A DNA stretch of 64,000 nt from Candidatus Magnetominusculus dajiuhuensis (GCA_015233465.1 JADFXP010000002.1:115726-179725), one strand, 5' to 3'. Shown: positions 17,650-27,094, counted from the stretch's first letter. The notes: generated by a model not told the origin, from the letters alone. Translations and numbers: made by a program.

Positions 17650-19161
17650 ATGAATATATTATTTATAAATCTAAATATTGGCGCAACAGTTGGCTTAAAT
17701 AACGGGCTTGCCATATTATCTGCAGTTTTAAAGCAAAGAGGCCATCAGACACATCTACTCTTTCTTTCTGAAGATCTCGGATATGGGGTTGATCTTAAAC
17801 GGATTAAAGGTGATATCTTGCAGATTAATCCTGATATTATAGGAATCTCTCTTCCTGAACCGCAATTTAGATATGCAGAGCAGATATGTGATGGCATAAG
17901 GGATTATTACAGTGGATTTATCATATGCGGCGGGGCATTTCCAACTATGGACCCTTTTACTGTTATCAGAATGCCAGCAGTAGATGCTATCTGTATTGGC
18001 GAGGGTGAGGATGCCTTATGTGAACTTGCCTCTGCTCTATCATCAAAGACAGATTATTTCCATATTAAAAATCTCTGGGTTAAGACAAAAGACGGAAATA
18101 TCATCAAAAATAGTCTAAGGCCTTTTAAGGATTTAGATGAACTTCCACCAGAGGACAAAGAGTTATTTGACCTTAAAAAGATTCTGCCAATGAAAAATTA
18201 TCAGCTTGAAGAGATGGTTGGCAGGGGTTGTCCATTTAAATGCTCATATTGTATAAATGATTCTTATGTAGATATTTATAAGGAAAATTGCACAGAGCCT
18301 GTGAATAAAAAAAGTTATCTGAGAATGAAAAATATTGAGACTGTACTCATTGAGTTAAAAAATACCATTAAATTACATCCTGAGATCAAAAAGATTGCCT
18401 TTATAGATGATAGTTTTTTGATGTTTAATAATTTCCTTGAGGGTTTTTCTAAAAGATACGCAAGTGAGATTGGCCTTCCATATATGTGTAATGTAAACCC
18501 AGTGTCTTTTAATCTTGCAAAGGGACATATGCTTAAAGACTCTGGATGTGATGATATAAGGTTTGGAATAGAAAGCGGCAGCGAGAGGGTTAAGCGGGAG
18601 ATAATGAACCGCAATATATCAAATAAAAAGGTGATTGAGGCATTCATTATTACAGCAAGTCTTGGGCTTATGACAAGTTCCTTTAATATGATTGGGCTTC
18701 CGACTGAGACCAAAGAAGAAGTAATGGAGACGCTAAGGCTCAATGCCCAGATATTGCCAGATACTATAAAACTTATGACATTTTATCCATTTAAAAATAC
18801 ACCAATATATGAACTCTGTGAAAAGATGGATCTGATTGATCACAAGAAAAAACGAGAGCTTGATAATTATGATACATTTACATGTCTAAAATTTCCCCCT
18901 GAACATCAATTATTCCTTCGTAAGGTTCAGACTGCATTTAGCTGGTATTTAAATACATTTTTAAATAATGAGGCATCTGAGGATTATAAAACCAAGGTTA
19001 TAGAGATTGAGAATATGGATGAGTCAGATTGGCTGAAATTTGATTTCTATCAAGCTGATAAGAATATATCTAATAAATATAGAGAGAAAAACATCCTGCA
19101 TTATTCATCTTTTATCAATAGAAGCCTTGCTGCAAAATTCCCAAGCAGGCATTTTTCTTAA
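17650..19161 (+). CDS. B12-binding-domain radical SAM protein
   Basis: 504 residues from the ATG at 17650; a TTG frame beginning 30 bases earlier would overlap the previous gene and add residues before the natural MNILFINLN strand. N-terminal cobalamin-binding Rossmann domain (about 1-150; GGAFPTMDPF, CIGEGEDAL) followed by a radical SAM domain with VGRGCPFKCSYC and GIESGSERVKREI. This is the class B methylase/BchE-like architecture. It is one of four such proteins in the window. Substrate unknown; the surrounding glycosyltransferases suggest a glycan or lipid intermediate. Confidence 0.88.
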   Translation: MNILFINLNIGATVGLNNGLAILSAVLKQRGHQTHLLFLSEDLGYGVDLKRIKGDILQINPDIIGISLPEPQFRYAEQICDGIRDYYSGFIICGGAFPTMDPFTVIRMPAVDAICIGEGEDALCELASALSSKTDYFHIKNLWVKTKDGNIIKNSLRPFKDLDELPPEDKELFDLKKILPMKNYQLEEMVGRGCPFKCSYCINDSYVDIYKENCTEPVNKKSYLRMKNIETVLIELKNTIKLHPEIKKIAFIDDSFLMFNNFLEGFSKRYASEIGLPYMCNVNPVSFNLAKGHMLKDSGCDDIRFGIESGSERVKREIMNRNISNKKVIEAFIITASLGLMTSSFNMIGLPTETKEEVMETLRLNAQILPDTIKLMTFYPFKNTPIYELCEKMDLIDHKKKRELDNYDTFTCLKFPPEHQLFLRKVQTAFSWYLNTFLNNEASEDYKTKVIEIENMDESDWLKFDFYQADKNISNKYREKNILHYSSFINRSLAAKFPSRHFS

Positions 19162-19166
19162 ACATT

Positions 19167-20093
19167 ATGGATAAATCTCCGTTAGTTTCAATAATAATCC
19201 CAACCTTTAATAATGCAGATTTAATCACTTTTGCTATAGAATCTGTATTGGCTCAGACATATACCAATTATGAGGCGATAATTATAGACAATTTCTCTAA
19301 TGATAATACAGATGATGTAGTTGCAAGATACGCTAATGTTAATCCAAGGATAAGATATTTTAAATATAATAATCAAGGATTGGTGGGAAGGGCTAGGAAC
19401 TATGGTGTAAGTCAGTGTACAGGGTCATTGATAGCGTTTTTGGATTCAGATGATGTATGGATGCCTGATAAATTGCAGTTTGTTGTAAGCCGTTTTAATG
19501 AAGATGATGGAATAGACCTTATTTGTCATTGGGAAAAATTAAGGGATATGGGCACTGTTACACGTGATCTTATATATGGTCCAGTAAGTGAGGTTACATT
19601 TAAAAAACTGCTTTTTAGTGAAAACAAACTCTCTCCATCTGCTGTAACTATGAAAAAGGCGCTCTTTGAAGAACTCTCAGGATTTGATCCTAATATTGAG
19701 GTAAAATATGCTGAAGACTATGACTTTTGGCTTAGGATGACAAGGCATGGCTGCAGGATTGAATTTATACCAGAATTTCTTGGAGAATTCAGGATTACAG
19801 GAAAAAATTTTGGAAATAATATAGACCAACAGCTTATTTCAATGCGTAAGATAATTGATAAACATTATAAACAGATGGATAATAAGACTATCTATACTGA
19901 TATTTTATATAGAAAAAAAATAGCGTCTGTTTATATGTCTCAGGCATGGGCTAATTTTAGGGCTGATAAAAAAAATGATGCATATAGGCTTATTTTTTCT
20001 GGACTATCTGTCTGGCCATTTTCAATAAAGTCATATATCTCAATCATACTTTTTTTGTTAAATAAAGACTTTAAACCTAAGTTAAAAAAATGA
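19167..20093 (+). CDS. Family 2 glycosyltransferase
   Basis: 308 residues with a GT-A fold: VSIIIPTFNNADLI (N-terminal nucleotide-binding strand), IDNFSNDNTDD, the DxD-type FLDSDDVWMPDK (about 92-103), and a later EDYDFWLRM catalytic-region motif. It probably adds a sugar from a nucleotide donor to a lipid-linked acceptor on the cytoplasmic face. No membrane helix is evident. Starts six bases after the preceding gene and ends with an ATGA overlap with the deacetylase gene. Confidence 0.9.
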   Translation: MDKSPLVSIIIPTFNNADLITFAIESVLAQTYTNYEAIIIDNFSNDNTDDVVARYANVNPRIRYFKYNNQGLVGRARNYGVSQCTGSLIAFLDSDDVWMPDKLQFVVSRFNEDDGIDLICHWEKLRDMGTVTRDLIYGPVSEVTFKKLLFSENKLSPSAVTMKKALFEELSGFDPNIEVKYAEDYDFWLRMTRHGCRIEFIPEFLGEFRITGKNFGNNIDQQLISMRKIIDKHYKQMDNKTIYTDILYRKKIASVYMSQAWANFRADKKNDAYRLIFSGLSVWPFSIKSYISIILFLLNKDFKPKLKK

Positions 20094-20953
20094 ATTATCT
20101 AAAGAAATTCCTCTTTTTATTGGCATATTACAGCGGACTGATAGGTGTTACAGATCTGCTCTACTATAAGATATTTAAAGGAATTCATGTCCCTGTGCTT
20201 GTATATCATTCTATATCTGATAATATCTATTCTTATGGAAATGAGATTGGTCTTTCTATTAGAAAAGAAGTATTTGAGGAACAGATTAAATATCTCAAGT
20301 CAAGGTTTACTATAGTTCCATTTTCTGAGGTCTCAAATTGTATCCATAATTATACCGAGTTTAAGAAATCGCCTATTTCAATAACCTTTGATGATGGATA
20401 TTGTGATAATTATACAAATGCCTATCCAATATTAAGGAAATATCAATCTCCAGCAACGGTATTCCTGACTTCTGGCAATATTAATTCAAAACGCCAGATT
20501 GATTGGTATAACCAAGATTTTCTCTCAAGGCATAAAGAAGGATATGAGGATTTTAAGGCTAATTCAATGTTAAGCTCTGACGATATTGTCAAGATGAAGG
20601 TTGACGGCATTGAATTTGGCGCTCATACCAAGACTCATCCTGTTCTAAGCGGATTATCTTCTGATGAACAAAGTATAGAGATAATGGATTCCATAAAGGA
20701 AATTGAAGGATTAATCAAAACTCCTGTAAAGACATTTGCATATCCATTTGGTGGGGCAAAAACTCTTACGGACGAAACTATAAGTATTCTCAAAGGATTA
20801 GGTATAGAAATCGCGGCAGTTTCATATGGAGGATTTAATAATCTAAAGACAGATAGATATAAGATAAGAAGGATTATTATAATAGACGAACCGTTATATA
20901 TATTTAAGGCGCGATTATCTGTATTTAATATATTTATTAAAGGGTTATGGTAG
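20090..20953 (+). CDS. Polysaccharide deacetylase (NodB/CE4 family)
   Basis: 287 residues. An N-terminal hydrophobic stretch (about 6-25) suggests membrane anchoring. The CE4 domain shows motif 1 ISITFDDGYCDN (catalytic Asp and metal Asp), motif 2 EFGAHTKTHPVL (two metal histidines) and motif 3 FAYPFGG. These enzymes remove N-acetyl groups from amino sugars in polysaccharides. It overlaps both the previous glycosyltransferase (4 bp) and the following acetyltransferase-like gene (7 bp), consistent with a tightly coupled operon. Confidence 0.9.
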   Translation: MNYLKKFLFLLAYYSGLIGVTDLLYYKIFKGIHVPVLVYHSISDNIYSYGNEIGLSIRKEVFEEQIKYLKSRFTIVPFSEVSNCIHNYTEFKKSPISITFDDGYCDNYTNAYPILRKYQSPATVFLTSGNINSKRQIDWYNQDFLSRHKEGYEDFKANSMLSSDDIVKMKVDGIEFGAHTKTHPVLSGLSSDEQSIEIMDSIKEIEGLIKTPVKTFAYPFGGAKTLTDETISILKGLGIEIAAVSYGGFNNLKTDRYKIRRIIIIDEPLYIFKARLSVFNIFIKGLW

Positions 20954-22104
20954 AAATTAAGGTTATAAATTCAATAGAAGGTTTTAAGGAATTAGAGCCA
21001 GCGTGGACTGCGCTTATTGGGTCTACTGAGCATATATTTCAGACATGGGAGTGGAATTATATATGGTACAAACATCTTGGGAAGGAATATGATCTAAATA
21101 TCTTATTATTTATAGATGGTGGAAAAATTGCTGCTATAATTCCGCTAGTCTATTCAAAAAAGGGGCATTTCCCTTGGAAGAGATATGAGTTTATGGCAGA
21201 TTTTGTAAGTAATTATCATGATATTATCCTTTCAAGTGATGCTAATATCAATAATACAATTCTTGCGCTTAAGGATTATATCTCAGAAAATTTTGGAAAA
21301 TTTGATTATATTGAGCTGCGATTTATACCACAGGAATCTCTTATGATAAAATCATTGAATACCTCCCCTCTGAATCTCATAGGAGTTGATCATACTCCTG
21401 TGCATATGATAAACATTGATAAGGCATTTGATGATTATTTAGTAAAAGATGTCCCGCGAGAATTTAGGCAGGACATCAGGCAGCAGATTAGAAAATTGTT
21501 AAAACGGGGCAGCCTTGATTATCATCAATGTAAAGAAGATGTTGAGTTACAGGAAGTTCTCACAGAATTTTTTCGCTTGAAGGTTGAGAGCCTCAAGAAG
21601 ATTGGTCATAGGAGCAGTTTTTTTGAAGAGACTAAATTTCAGGAATTTGACAGGGAGTTATATTCATCACTTCTAAAGAATAATTGGCTGTATCTGCATG
21701 TCTTGAAATTTGATGATAAGATAATTGCAATCAATTGTGATATAATCTTTAATGGCCATGTGTATTGTCATGAGTCAACCTATGATTGTAATTTCCTGAA
21801 AAAATTTTCACCCGGGCATATTGTAAGATATATGGAGATAGAAAACGCATTTTCATTAAGATGCAAAGATGTTGACTGGGGGCAGGGCGATCTGTCTTAT
21901 AAAAGGCAATGGTCTAATAGCAAAAAGATGACCTATAGATTCTATATATTTAAGGATAAACCGTTTATCAGACAATATTATCTAAATAAACTCAGGCCAA
22001 GTCTTAGAGCCGCCTATGTTTATTATACTGAACAGATTTTGCCAAAAATAAGAAAGGCATCTTCAAGGGTTTTTATAACGGGGTCTAAGACCCCTGCCCC
22101 TTGA
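20947..22104 (+). CDS. GNAT-type (BcsL/CelD, FemAB-like) acetyl/acyltransferase
   Basis: 385 residues. Recognisable features are HIFQTWEWNYIWYKH near the N-terminus, the central FREDxR-type basic helix (VPREFRQDIRQQIRKLLKRG), and the C-terminal HVYCHESTYD and GHIVRYMEIENAF followed by DWGQGDLSYKRQW. This is the fused double-GNAT fold of the PF13480-type family often found in exopolysaccharide loci. The acyl donor is not known. The last residues (ITGSKTPAP) and the stop codon are encoded inside a dispersed palindromic repeat, so the natural C-terminus appears to have been replaced by the repeat. No other damage is seen. Confidence 0.82.
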   Translation: MVEIKVINSIEGFKELEPAWTALIGSTEHIFQTWEWNYIWYKHLGKEYDLNILLFIDGGKIAAIIPLVYSKKGHFPWKRYEFMADFVSNYHDIILSSDANINNTILALKDYISENFGKFDYIELRFIPQESLMIKSLNTSPLNLIGVDHTPVHMINIDKAFDDYLVKDVPREFRQDIRQQIRKLLKRGSLDYHQCKEDVELQEVLTEFFRLKVESLKKIGHRSSFFEETKFQEFDRELYSSLLKNNWLYLHVLKFDDKIIAINCDIIFNGHVYCHESTYDCNFLKKFSPGHIVRYMEIENAFSLRCKDVDWGQGDLSYKRQWSNSKKMTYRFYIFKDKPFIRQYYLNKLRPSLRAAYVYYTEQILPKIRKASSRVFITGSKTPAP

Positions 22105-22137
22105 CCCCGCAAAGGGTCTAAGACCCTTTGAACCCAT
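22078..22137. repeat. Palindromic repeat of the GGGTTCAAAGGG family overlapping a gene end
   Basis: ACGGGGTCTAAGACCCC, then CCCTTGACCCCGCAAAGGG, then GGGTCTAAGACCC and CTTTGAACCCATT. It matches modules at 4791, 24290 and 37097. The first part is read as the end of the GNAT gene; the rest fills the gap to the aminotransferase gene. Confidence 0.75.
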
Positions 22138-22178
22138 TATTAGCAATACCAATTATTATTATGGTATAATTATTATAA

Positions 22179-23294
22179 ATGTATATCCCTTTATCACCAA
22201 CAATTAAAACATTAAATATTTTGAAGATGTGGAGACATAATGACCGTCTTCCCTTTATTAATGATTTTGATAAACGGATACTATTGTCAATGGGTAAAAA
22301 CGCATTTTGGTATATTGCCAAGATGATACGTCTTCAGATTGACGATGAGGTAATAGTTCCTGCATATATGTGTTATAATGCCTTGCAGCCGCTTATGAAG
22401 GCTGGGGCAAGGTTTCGTTTTATTGACATAGGTATAGATTTAAAGATTGATTTTAGATCGCTTGTTGATTTGTTTACAAATAAAACTAAATTATTAATAT
22501 TGGTTCAATATTTCGGAATGCCAACTGATATTAGGGAGATAGTAGGTTTTGCACAATCGCAAGGTGTTCATACAGTTGAAGACTGCGCGCTTTCTTATGG
22601 CAGTATTATTAATGGGAGATTTGCTGGAACAACTGCTGATTTCGGATTATTTAGTCTAAGAAAGTTTTTCCCAATACCTGATGGAGGTATGCTTTTAGAT
22701 AATCGAAATAATATCTCTGACATCAAAAGAGAAGGGATAAATATGGGCAAGGGTCTTGCTATTGTGCGCTCAATGCTATCAAATGCAGAGTCAAAGACAG
22801 GCGTGCCTTTTGTGAAGTATTTAAAGGGTTCAAAGGGGGAGCTATTAAATGATTCTATTGTAAATGGAGAAGGAGATTTTGAGCTTGGAATTTCAAATGT
22901 CTCTATGAGGATATTAGAAAAACAAGAGCCTTGGGAAGATATTTGTTTAAAGAGAAGGGAGAATTATAAGTATATGTTGATTGGACTTGAAGAGAATACC
23001 TTATTTAAACCGTTAAGGAAGACCCTTGAAGATGGTTTTTGTCCAATGACTCTGCCTCTTATGGTAGATAGCGCAGATAGCGCTGATAGTATAAGAGATA
23101 AATTAAATCAAGATAGAGTTCCTGCATATGCTTGGCCGGGAGTTTCTAATCTCCATCCATATGTGCGTGAAAATATTAAAAAATATCCAATAACTCAATA
23201 TTTGGTCAATAATTTAATTATGCTTCCAGTGCATCAAGATTTAACAAAAAGACATCTTGATTACATGATACAAGTTCTTACAAGGGATTTTTAA
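22179..23294 (+). CDS. DegT/DnrJ/EryC1/StrS-type PLP-dependent aminotransferase
   Basis: 371 residues resembling sugar aminotransferases. DEVIVPAYMCYNAL corresponds to the VIVPs.TfvAt region, VEDCALSYG holds the cofactor-contacting aspartate, and FSLRKFFPIPDGG contains the likely PLP Schiff-base lysine. Such enzymes place an amino group on a nucleotide-linked keto-sugar. The N-terminus is somewhat longer than usual. There is no Shine-Dalgarno before the ATG at 22179; a TATAAT at 22165-22170 directly upstream could give a leaderless transcript restarting after the repeat. Alternatively translation starts at the ATG 48 bases later. Overlaps the next gene by one base. Confidence 0.82.
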   Translation: MYIPLSPTIKTLNILKMWRHNDRLPFINDFDKRILLSMGKNAFWYIAKMIRLQIDDEVIVPAYMCYNALQPLMKAGARFRFIDIGIDLKIDFRSLVDLFTNKTKLLILVQYFGMPTDIREIVGFAQSQGVHTVEDCALSYGSIINGRFAGTTADFGLFSLRKFFPIPDGGMLLDNRNNISDIKREGINMGKGLAIVRSMLSNAESKTGVPFVKYLKGSKGELLNDSIVNGEGDFELGISNVSMRILEKQEPWEDICLKRRENYKYMLIGLEENTLFKPLRKTLEDGFCPMTLPLMVDSADSADSIRDKLNQDRVPAYAWPGVSNLHPYVRENIKKYPITQYLVNNLIMLPVHQDLTKRHLDYMIQVLTRDF

Positions 23295-24289
23295 TGGAAA
23301 AAGATAAACGCATACATATTTCAGTAATTATTCCAACTTATAATAGTGAAAAATATATTCATAAATGTCTTGATTCTCTGTTAGAGCAGACCTATCATGA
23401 TTTTGAGGTTGTGGTTATTGATGATTATTCAAAGGACAGTACTCTTTCAATCTTGGAAAAATATAATAAGACTTATCCAGATAAGATAATTTTTAGCCAA
23501 AATTCAGAAAATATGGGGGCATCATTTTCTAAAAATGAAGCTGTAAAACTTGCTCATTATGATTATATTGCATGTATTGACAGTGATGCTATCGCTCCTG
23601 CTGATTGGCTTGAAAAGGGCGCAAAATTCTTTGAGCAGTCAGAATTATTTACAGGTCGTTTTGAATCAATTCCTTTAAACAGATTTGAGGAAGCTGTCTA
23701 TATAATGACCAATTTCCCTGATACAGACAGGGTATATAATAAATACGATGATAATTTTGCAGTAGCAGGGACTAACATCTTTTTCACAAGGGGTGTTTTT
23801 TTGGATGCAGGAGGATTTAATCCAGAAATGAGGGCTTGTGAGGATACTTTATTTTTGAGACAAGCAATTAAAAGAGGCAACAATCTGAATTATCATCATG
23901 ACCTTTATGTCTTTCATTCCTGTAAGCAAAATTTAAGGTCATATACGAGATATTTTAATGTTATTCAAAAATGGTGTAGAAGCACAAATAAAGTATGTCC
24001 TTTTAAAAGATATAGACATTTTTCTTTAGTTTCATTATTGTTTTTGTTATATATTGTCTTAGGAATTTCATCTGGGAAATATATAATATTTGGATTATTT
24101 TCAATTGCAGTGTTGGTAAGTTTTTATATTTTTCAGGTAAATAAATTTAAAATCAATAAAAAATATGATTTTAATACCACAAATATAGTATTTTTAATAG
24201 CAGGATTTTTAAAGTTAATCAATCTTTATTATATATTAAAGATATATCTCTTAAGACAAAAGCCAGAAAAATATTGGAGAAATTATTAA
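23294..24289 (+). CDS. Family 2 glycosyltransferase with C-terminal membrane segments
   Basis: 331 residues. The GT-A domain has ISVIIPTYNSEKYI, VVVIDDYSKDST, IACIDSDAIAPADWL (DxD-type) and CEDTLFLRQAI (catalytic-base ED). The C-terminal third holds two or three hydrophobic helices (about 245-315), so it is membrane-associated. The start codon overlaps the stop of the aminotransferase gene (TAATG). Its own stop codon is followed immediately by a palindromic repeat element. Acceptor and donor unknown. Confidence 0.9.
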   Translation: MEKDKRIHISVIIPTYNSEKYIHKCLDSLLEQTYHDFEVVVIDDYSKDSTLSILEKYNKTYPDKIIFSQNSENMGASFSKNEAVKLAHYDYIACIDSDAIAPADWLEKGAKFFEQSELFTGRFESIPLNRFEEAVYIMTNFPDTDRVYNKYDDNFAVAGTNIFFTRGVFLDAGGFNPEMRACEDTLFLRQAIKRGNNLNYHHDLYVFHSCKQNLRSYTRYFNVIQKWCRSTNKVCPFKRYRHFSLVSLLFLLYIVLGISSGKYIIFGLFSIAVLVSFYIFQVNKFKINKKYDFNTTNIVFLIAGFLKLINLYYILKIYLLRQKPEKYWRNY

Positions 24290-24352
24290 TGGGTTCAAAG
24301 GGACGAGTCCCTTTGCGGGAGCCCGTAGATGAAAAGGGCAGAGCCCTCAAAA
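24290..24352. repeat. Palindromic repeat of the GGGTTCAAAGGG family
   Basis: TGGGTTCAAAGGGACGAGTC opens the element, which continues to CCCTTTGCGGG and ends with AAAGGGCAGAGCCCTC. It is the reverse-orientation counterpart of 37097-37149. It starts at the stop codon of the previous glycosyltransferase and fills nearly all the gap to the next one. Confidence 0.75.
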
Positions 24353-24359
24353 AAAATCT

Positions 24360-25553
24360 ATGCAAAAAAAAATATTATACGTAGAACATGGATTAAAGCC
24401 TTACGGAGGCGGTCATGAAGGCATGCTGATTATCTTCAAAAACATAGACCGCTCAATGTTTGACCTGCATTTGTATTCGCTAAAGAAGAGTATCTTCGCC
24501 GAAAAATCTGAGCAGGCAGGTGTAACATTTCATGAAAATGCCATTAAAAGCAAATATCTTATATCAGAGGTAAAAAGTATTATTAGGTCATGGAGATTGA
24601 TATTTTTTATAATAGAGGCTGTTCGTTATATAATTGAATTTTACAGGTTTGTAAAAAGGGAGCGATTTCAGGTTTTGCATCCTTGTGATAATCTGAGTGT
24701 TATTACATGTTTGATTGTTGGCAGATTGCTTGGAATTCCTGTAGTATTTCATATAAAAGATGATTTTGGGGCAGGGTATCATAGATTTTTGGTTGGATTT
24801 TATTCTAAATATGCCTCATTTATCATACCTACTGCTAAGAATATTGCAGTTCCATTTTTAAAAAAAGCCCCTAGTAAGACCATCGTTGTATATGATGGTT
24901 TTGATTTAGGGTTTTATAATAGAGATACCTTAAAAAGCACTGTTAGAGATGAATTTTCAATTCCTAAGGATAGATTTTGTATATCAGTGGTAGCAGTGTT
25001 AAAGGAACGAAAGGGGCATATTTATTTATTAAAGGCATTAAAGAAGATGGTTGATGCAGGGTTGAGCAATTTTGTATGTTTTATTGTTGGAGAAGGAGAC
25101 CTTTATGATAAATTAAGGAGATATTGTATAGAGAATGATCTTGCAGACAAGGTTATATTTACAAATTTTAGGACTGATCCTTGGAATTTTATAATAGCAA
25201 GTGATTTAGTAGTACTTCCGTCTTTGGCTGAGGGTCTGCCAAAGGTATCAATGGAAGGGCTTGCCCTTAAAACCCTATGCGCAGGCTCAAGGGTATCTGG
25301 AATGCCTGAGATATTGATAGATGGTAAGACTGGTTTTCTCTTTTCCTCGCAAGATGTGGAGAGTTTATTTGAGGTTATAAAAAAGGTATATAAAACCCCT
25401 CTTTCTGAGTTTAATAATATAAAAGAGGCTGGTTACAGTCATTTAAGGGAAACATTTTCTATTGATAAATGCGTAAGAAGCCTTGAAGAGATATATAATA
25501 AGGTGACGTTGGATGCAGCAAATTTACTACGGGCAAACCCGTCAAGGCATTAA
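24360..25553 (+). CDS. Family 4-type glycosyltransferase (GT-B fold)
   Basis: 397 residues. N-terminal domain begins ILYVEHGLKPYGGGHEGM, typical of a GT-B acceptor domain; the C-terminal donor domain has FCISVVAVLKERKGHIYLL, the EX7E-type region PSLAEGLPKVSMEGLALKT (about 295-313) and SGMPEILIDGKTGFL. It should transfer a sugar from a nucleotide donor, with retention, to a membrane-linked acceptor. The ATG has no recognisable ribosome binding site, probably because the palindromic repeat sits directly upstream. Its stop codon lies in the first of two 13-bp direct repeats. Confidence 0.9.
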   Translation: MQKKILYVEHGLKPYGGGHEGMLIIFKNIDRSMFDLHLYSLKKSIFAEKSEQAGVTFHENAIKSKYLISEVKSIIRSWRLIFFIIEAVRYIIEFYRFVKRERFQVLHPCDNLSVITCLIVGRLLGIPVVFHIKDDFGAGYHRFLVGFYSKYASFIIPTAKNIAVPFLKKAPSKTIVVYDGFDLGFYNRDTLKSTVRDEFSIPKDRFCISVVAVLKERKGHIYLLKALKKMVDAGLSNFVCFIVGEGDLYDKLRRYCIENDLADKVIFTNFRTDPWNFIIASDLVVLPSLAEGLPKVSMEGLALKTLCAGSRVSGMPEILIDGKTGFLFSSQDVESLFEVIKKVYKTPLSEFNNIKEAGYSHLRETFSIDKCVRSLEEIYNKVTLDAANLLRANPSRH

Positions 25554-25603
25554 GGTGAACGTTGGAGGCTGCGCCCCCAAACCCTGCAAAGCATTAAGGT
25601 GAA
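25547..25603. repeat. Small palindromic insert flanked by 13-bp direct repeats
   Basis: GCATTAAGGTGAA occurs at 25547-25559 and again at 25591-25603. Between them are 31 bp with the imperfect palindrome TTGGAGGCTGCGCCCCCAA and a CCCTGCAAA tail like the other dispersed repeats. The second copy supplies AAGGTG, the ribosome binding site of the radical SAM gene that follows. The layout looks like a mobile insert with target duplication. Confidence 0.65.
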
Positions 25604-25608
25604 TTTAT

Positions 25609-27045
25609 ATGAAATTATTATTGATGCGTCCGCCAAGCGGATTGAAAAAAATACTGCCAATGGGGATTTTATATATCGCAGGGTATCTACAAAATGCAAT
25701 TCCAGAGCTTGATATTGAGATAATTGATTTAAGGCAAAGGAATGTCACAGATAAAGAAATTTCAGCGATTATTAAAAAGAGCGCTCCTGATGTAGTAGGT
25801 ATTTCAGCAGTTAATATGGAGGCTAATCTTGTTCATTCAATGTCTTCAGTAATAAAATCTGTTGATAATAATATAAAGATTATAATTGGCGGTCCTTATG
25901 CAACGTCACTTTCAACACGCGCAGTGATTGATAAAAATGTATATTGCTGCGTAATAGGCGAGGGCGAGGCTACGGCTGTTGAACTTATAGAAAATATACA
26001 TAATGGAAATGATGAAAGACTATCAGATATAAAGGGAATCGCATTTTTAAAAGATGGGCAATATTTTAAAACGCCTCAAAGAGATTATATTTCAGATCTT
26101 GATTCTATCCCAATGCCTGCATATGATTTGATAACTATAAGCGATTATTTCAGGGACTTTGGGACTCATTCAGGATTTCAGGCTCATAGGGAGTATTCTT
26201 CAATATTTTCATCAAGGGGATGTCCTTATAAATGTGTTTATTGCCATGATATATTTGGTAAAAAGATCAGATACCACTCTCCAGAGCGAATACTACAGGA
26301 AATTAGACTTTTATATATAAAATATGGGGTTAGAGAGATACATATTGAAGATGACTCATTTAATATTAATAAAGAACGTGTAAAAAAGATATTTAATATG
26401 ATAATTGATCAAGGGTTAAAGATTAAGATTTCATTTCCCAACGGAATCAGGGTAGATCATGTAAATGTTGAGATACTTGATCTATTTAAGAGGGTAGGGG
26501 TTTATAAGCTGGCATATGGAATAGAGAGCGCCTCGCCAAATATTCAAAAGGATATTAATAAAAATCTTGATCTGGAACTTGCGAGAAAAAATATAAAATT
26601 AACTGCTGAAAGAGGGATTGTAACACAGGGATTTTTTATGCTTGGATTTTTGGGAGAGACGATGGAGGAACTCAATCGAACCATAGATTATGCAGCGTCT
26701 TCAAAGCTTCATATGGCGAGTTTTAGTTTCGTAATACCGCAGCCCGGAACTCCGTTATATTATCAGGCAATTGATGCTGGGTTTAATTTTAAGGACTTAG
26801 ACACTGATCAATTAAACCCCGGAGACACAGAATTAAATATAAGCGCTGTATCAATTGAAGATCTTCATCTTTTACGCAGAAAGGCATACCGTAAGTTTTA
26901 TTTAAATCCAGACAGGATGTATAGATTATATAAGGTAACTCCGAAAAAGACAATATTATTTAAGAGTTTTATGGTTTTTATGACAAACGTTTTGCCAATT
27001 CCAACGACATTAAGGGAAAAAGCGCAGGCTATTCTTTATAAATGA
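25609..27045 (+). CDS. B12-binding-domain radical SAM protein
   Basis: 478 residues starting MKLLLMRPPSGLKKILPMGI, the usual first strand of a cobalamin-binding radical SAM enzyme. Cobalamin-domain motifs are GISAVNME, IIGGPYATSL and CVIGEGEATAVELI. The radical SAM motif is SSRGCPYKCVYCHD (about 203-216), with HIEDDSFNIN and YGIESASPNIQKDI downstream and QPGTPLYYQA near the C-terminus. This is the BchE/HpnJ-like class. It ends the first glycan locus, before a terminator. Substrate unknown. Confidence 0.9.
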   Translation: MKLLLMRPPSGLKKILPMGILYIAGYLQNAIPELDIEIIDLRQRNVTDKEISAIIKKSAPDVVGISAVNMEANLVHSMSSVIKSVDNNIKIIIGGPYATSLSTRAVIDKNVYCCVIGEGEATAVELIENIHNGNDERLSDIKGIAFLKDGQYFKTPQRDYISDLDSIPMPAYDLITISDYFRDFGTHSGFQAHREYSSIFSSRGCPYKCVYCHDIFGKKIRYHSPERILQEIRLLYIKYGVREIHIEDDSFNINKERVKKIFNMIIDQGLKIKISFPNGIRVDHVNVEILDLFKRVGVYKLAYGIESASPNIQKDINKNLDLELARKNIKLTAERGIVTQGFFMLGFLGETMEELNRTIDYAASSKLHMASFSFVIPQPGTPLYYQAIDAGFNFKDLDTDQLNPGDTELNISAVSIEDLHLLRRKAYRKFYLNPDRMYRLYKVTPKKTILFKSFMVFMTNVLPIPTTLREKAQAILYK

Positions 27046-27057
27046 TAGGTATTTTTT

Positions 27058-27094
27058 AAAGATAAACTGGACTGTGAAAGCCCAGTTTATCTTT
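27058..27094. terminator. Bidirectional terminator between convergent genes
   Basis: AAAGATAAACTGG and CCAGTTTATCTTT form a perfect 13-bp stem around an 11-base loop, with A- and T-rich flanks on both sides. It separates the glycan locus from the convergent porin gene. Confidence 0.85.
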
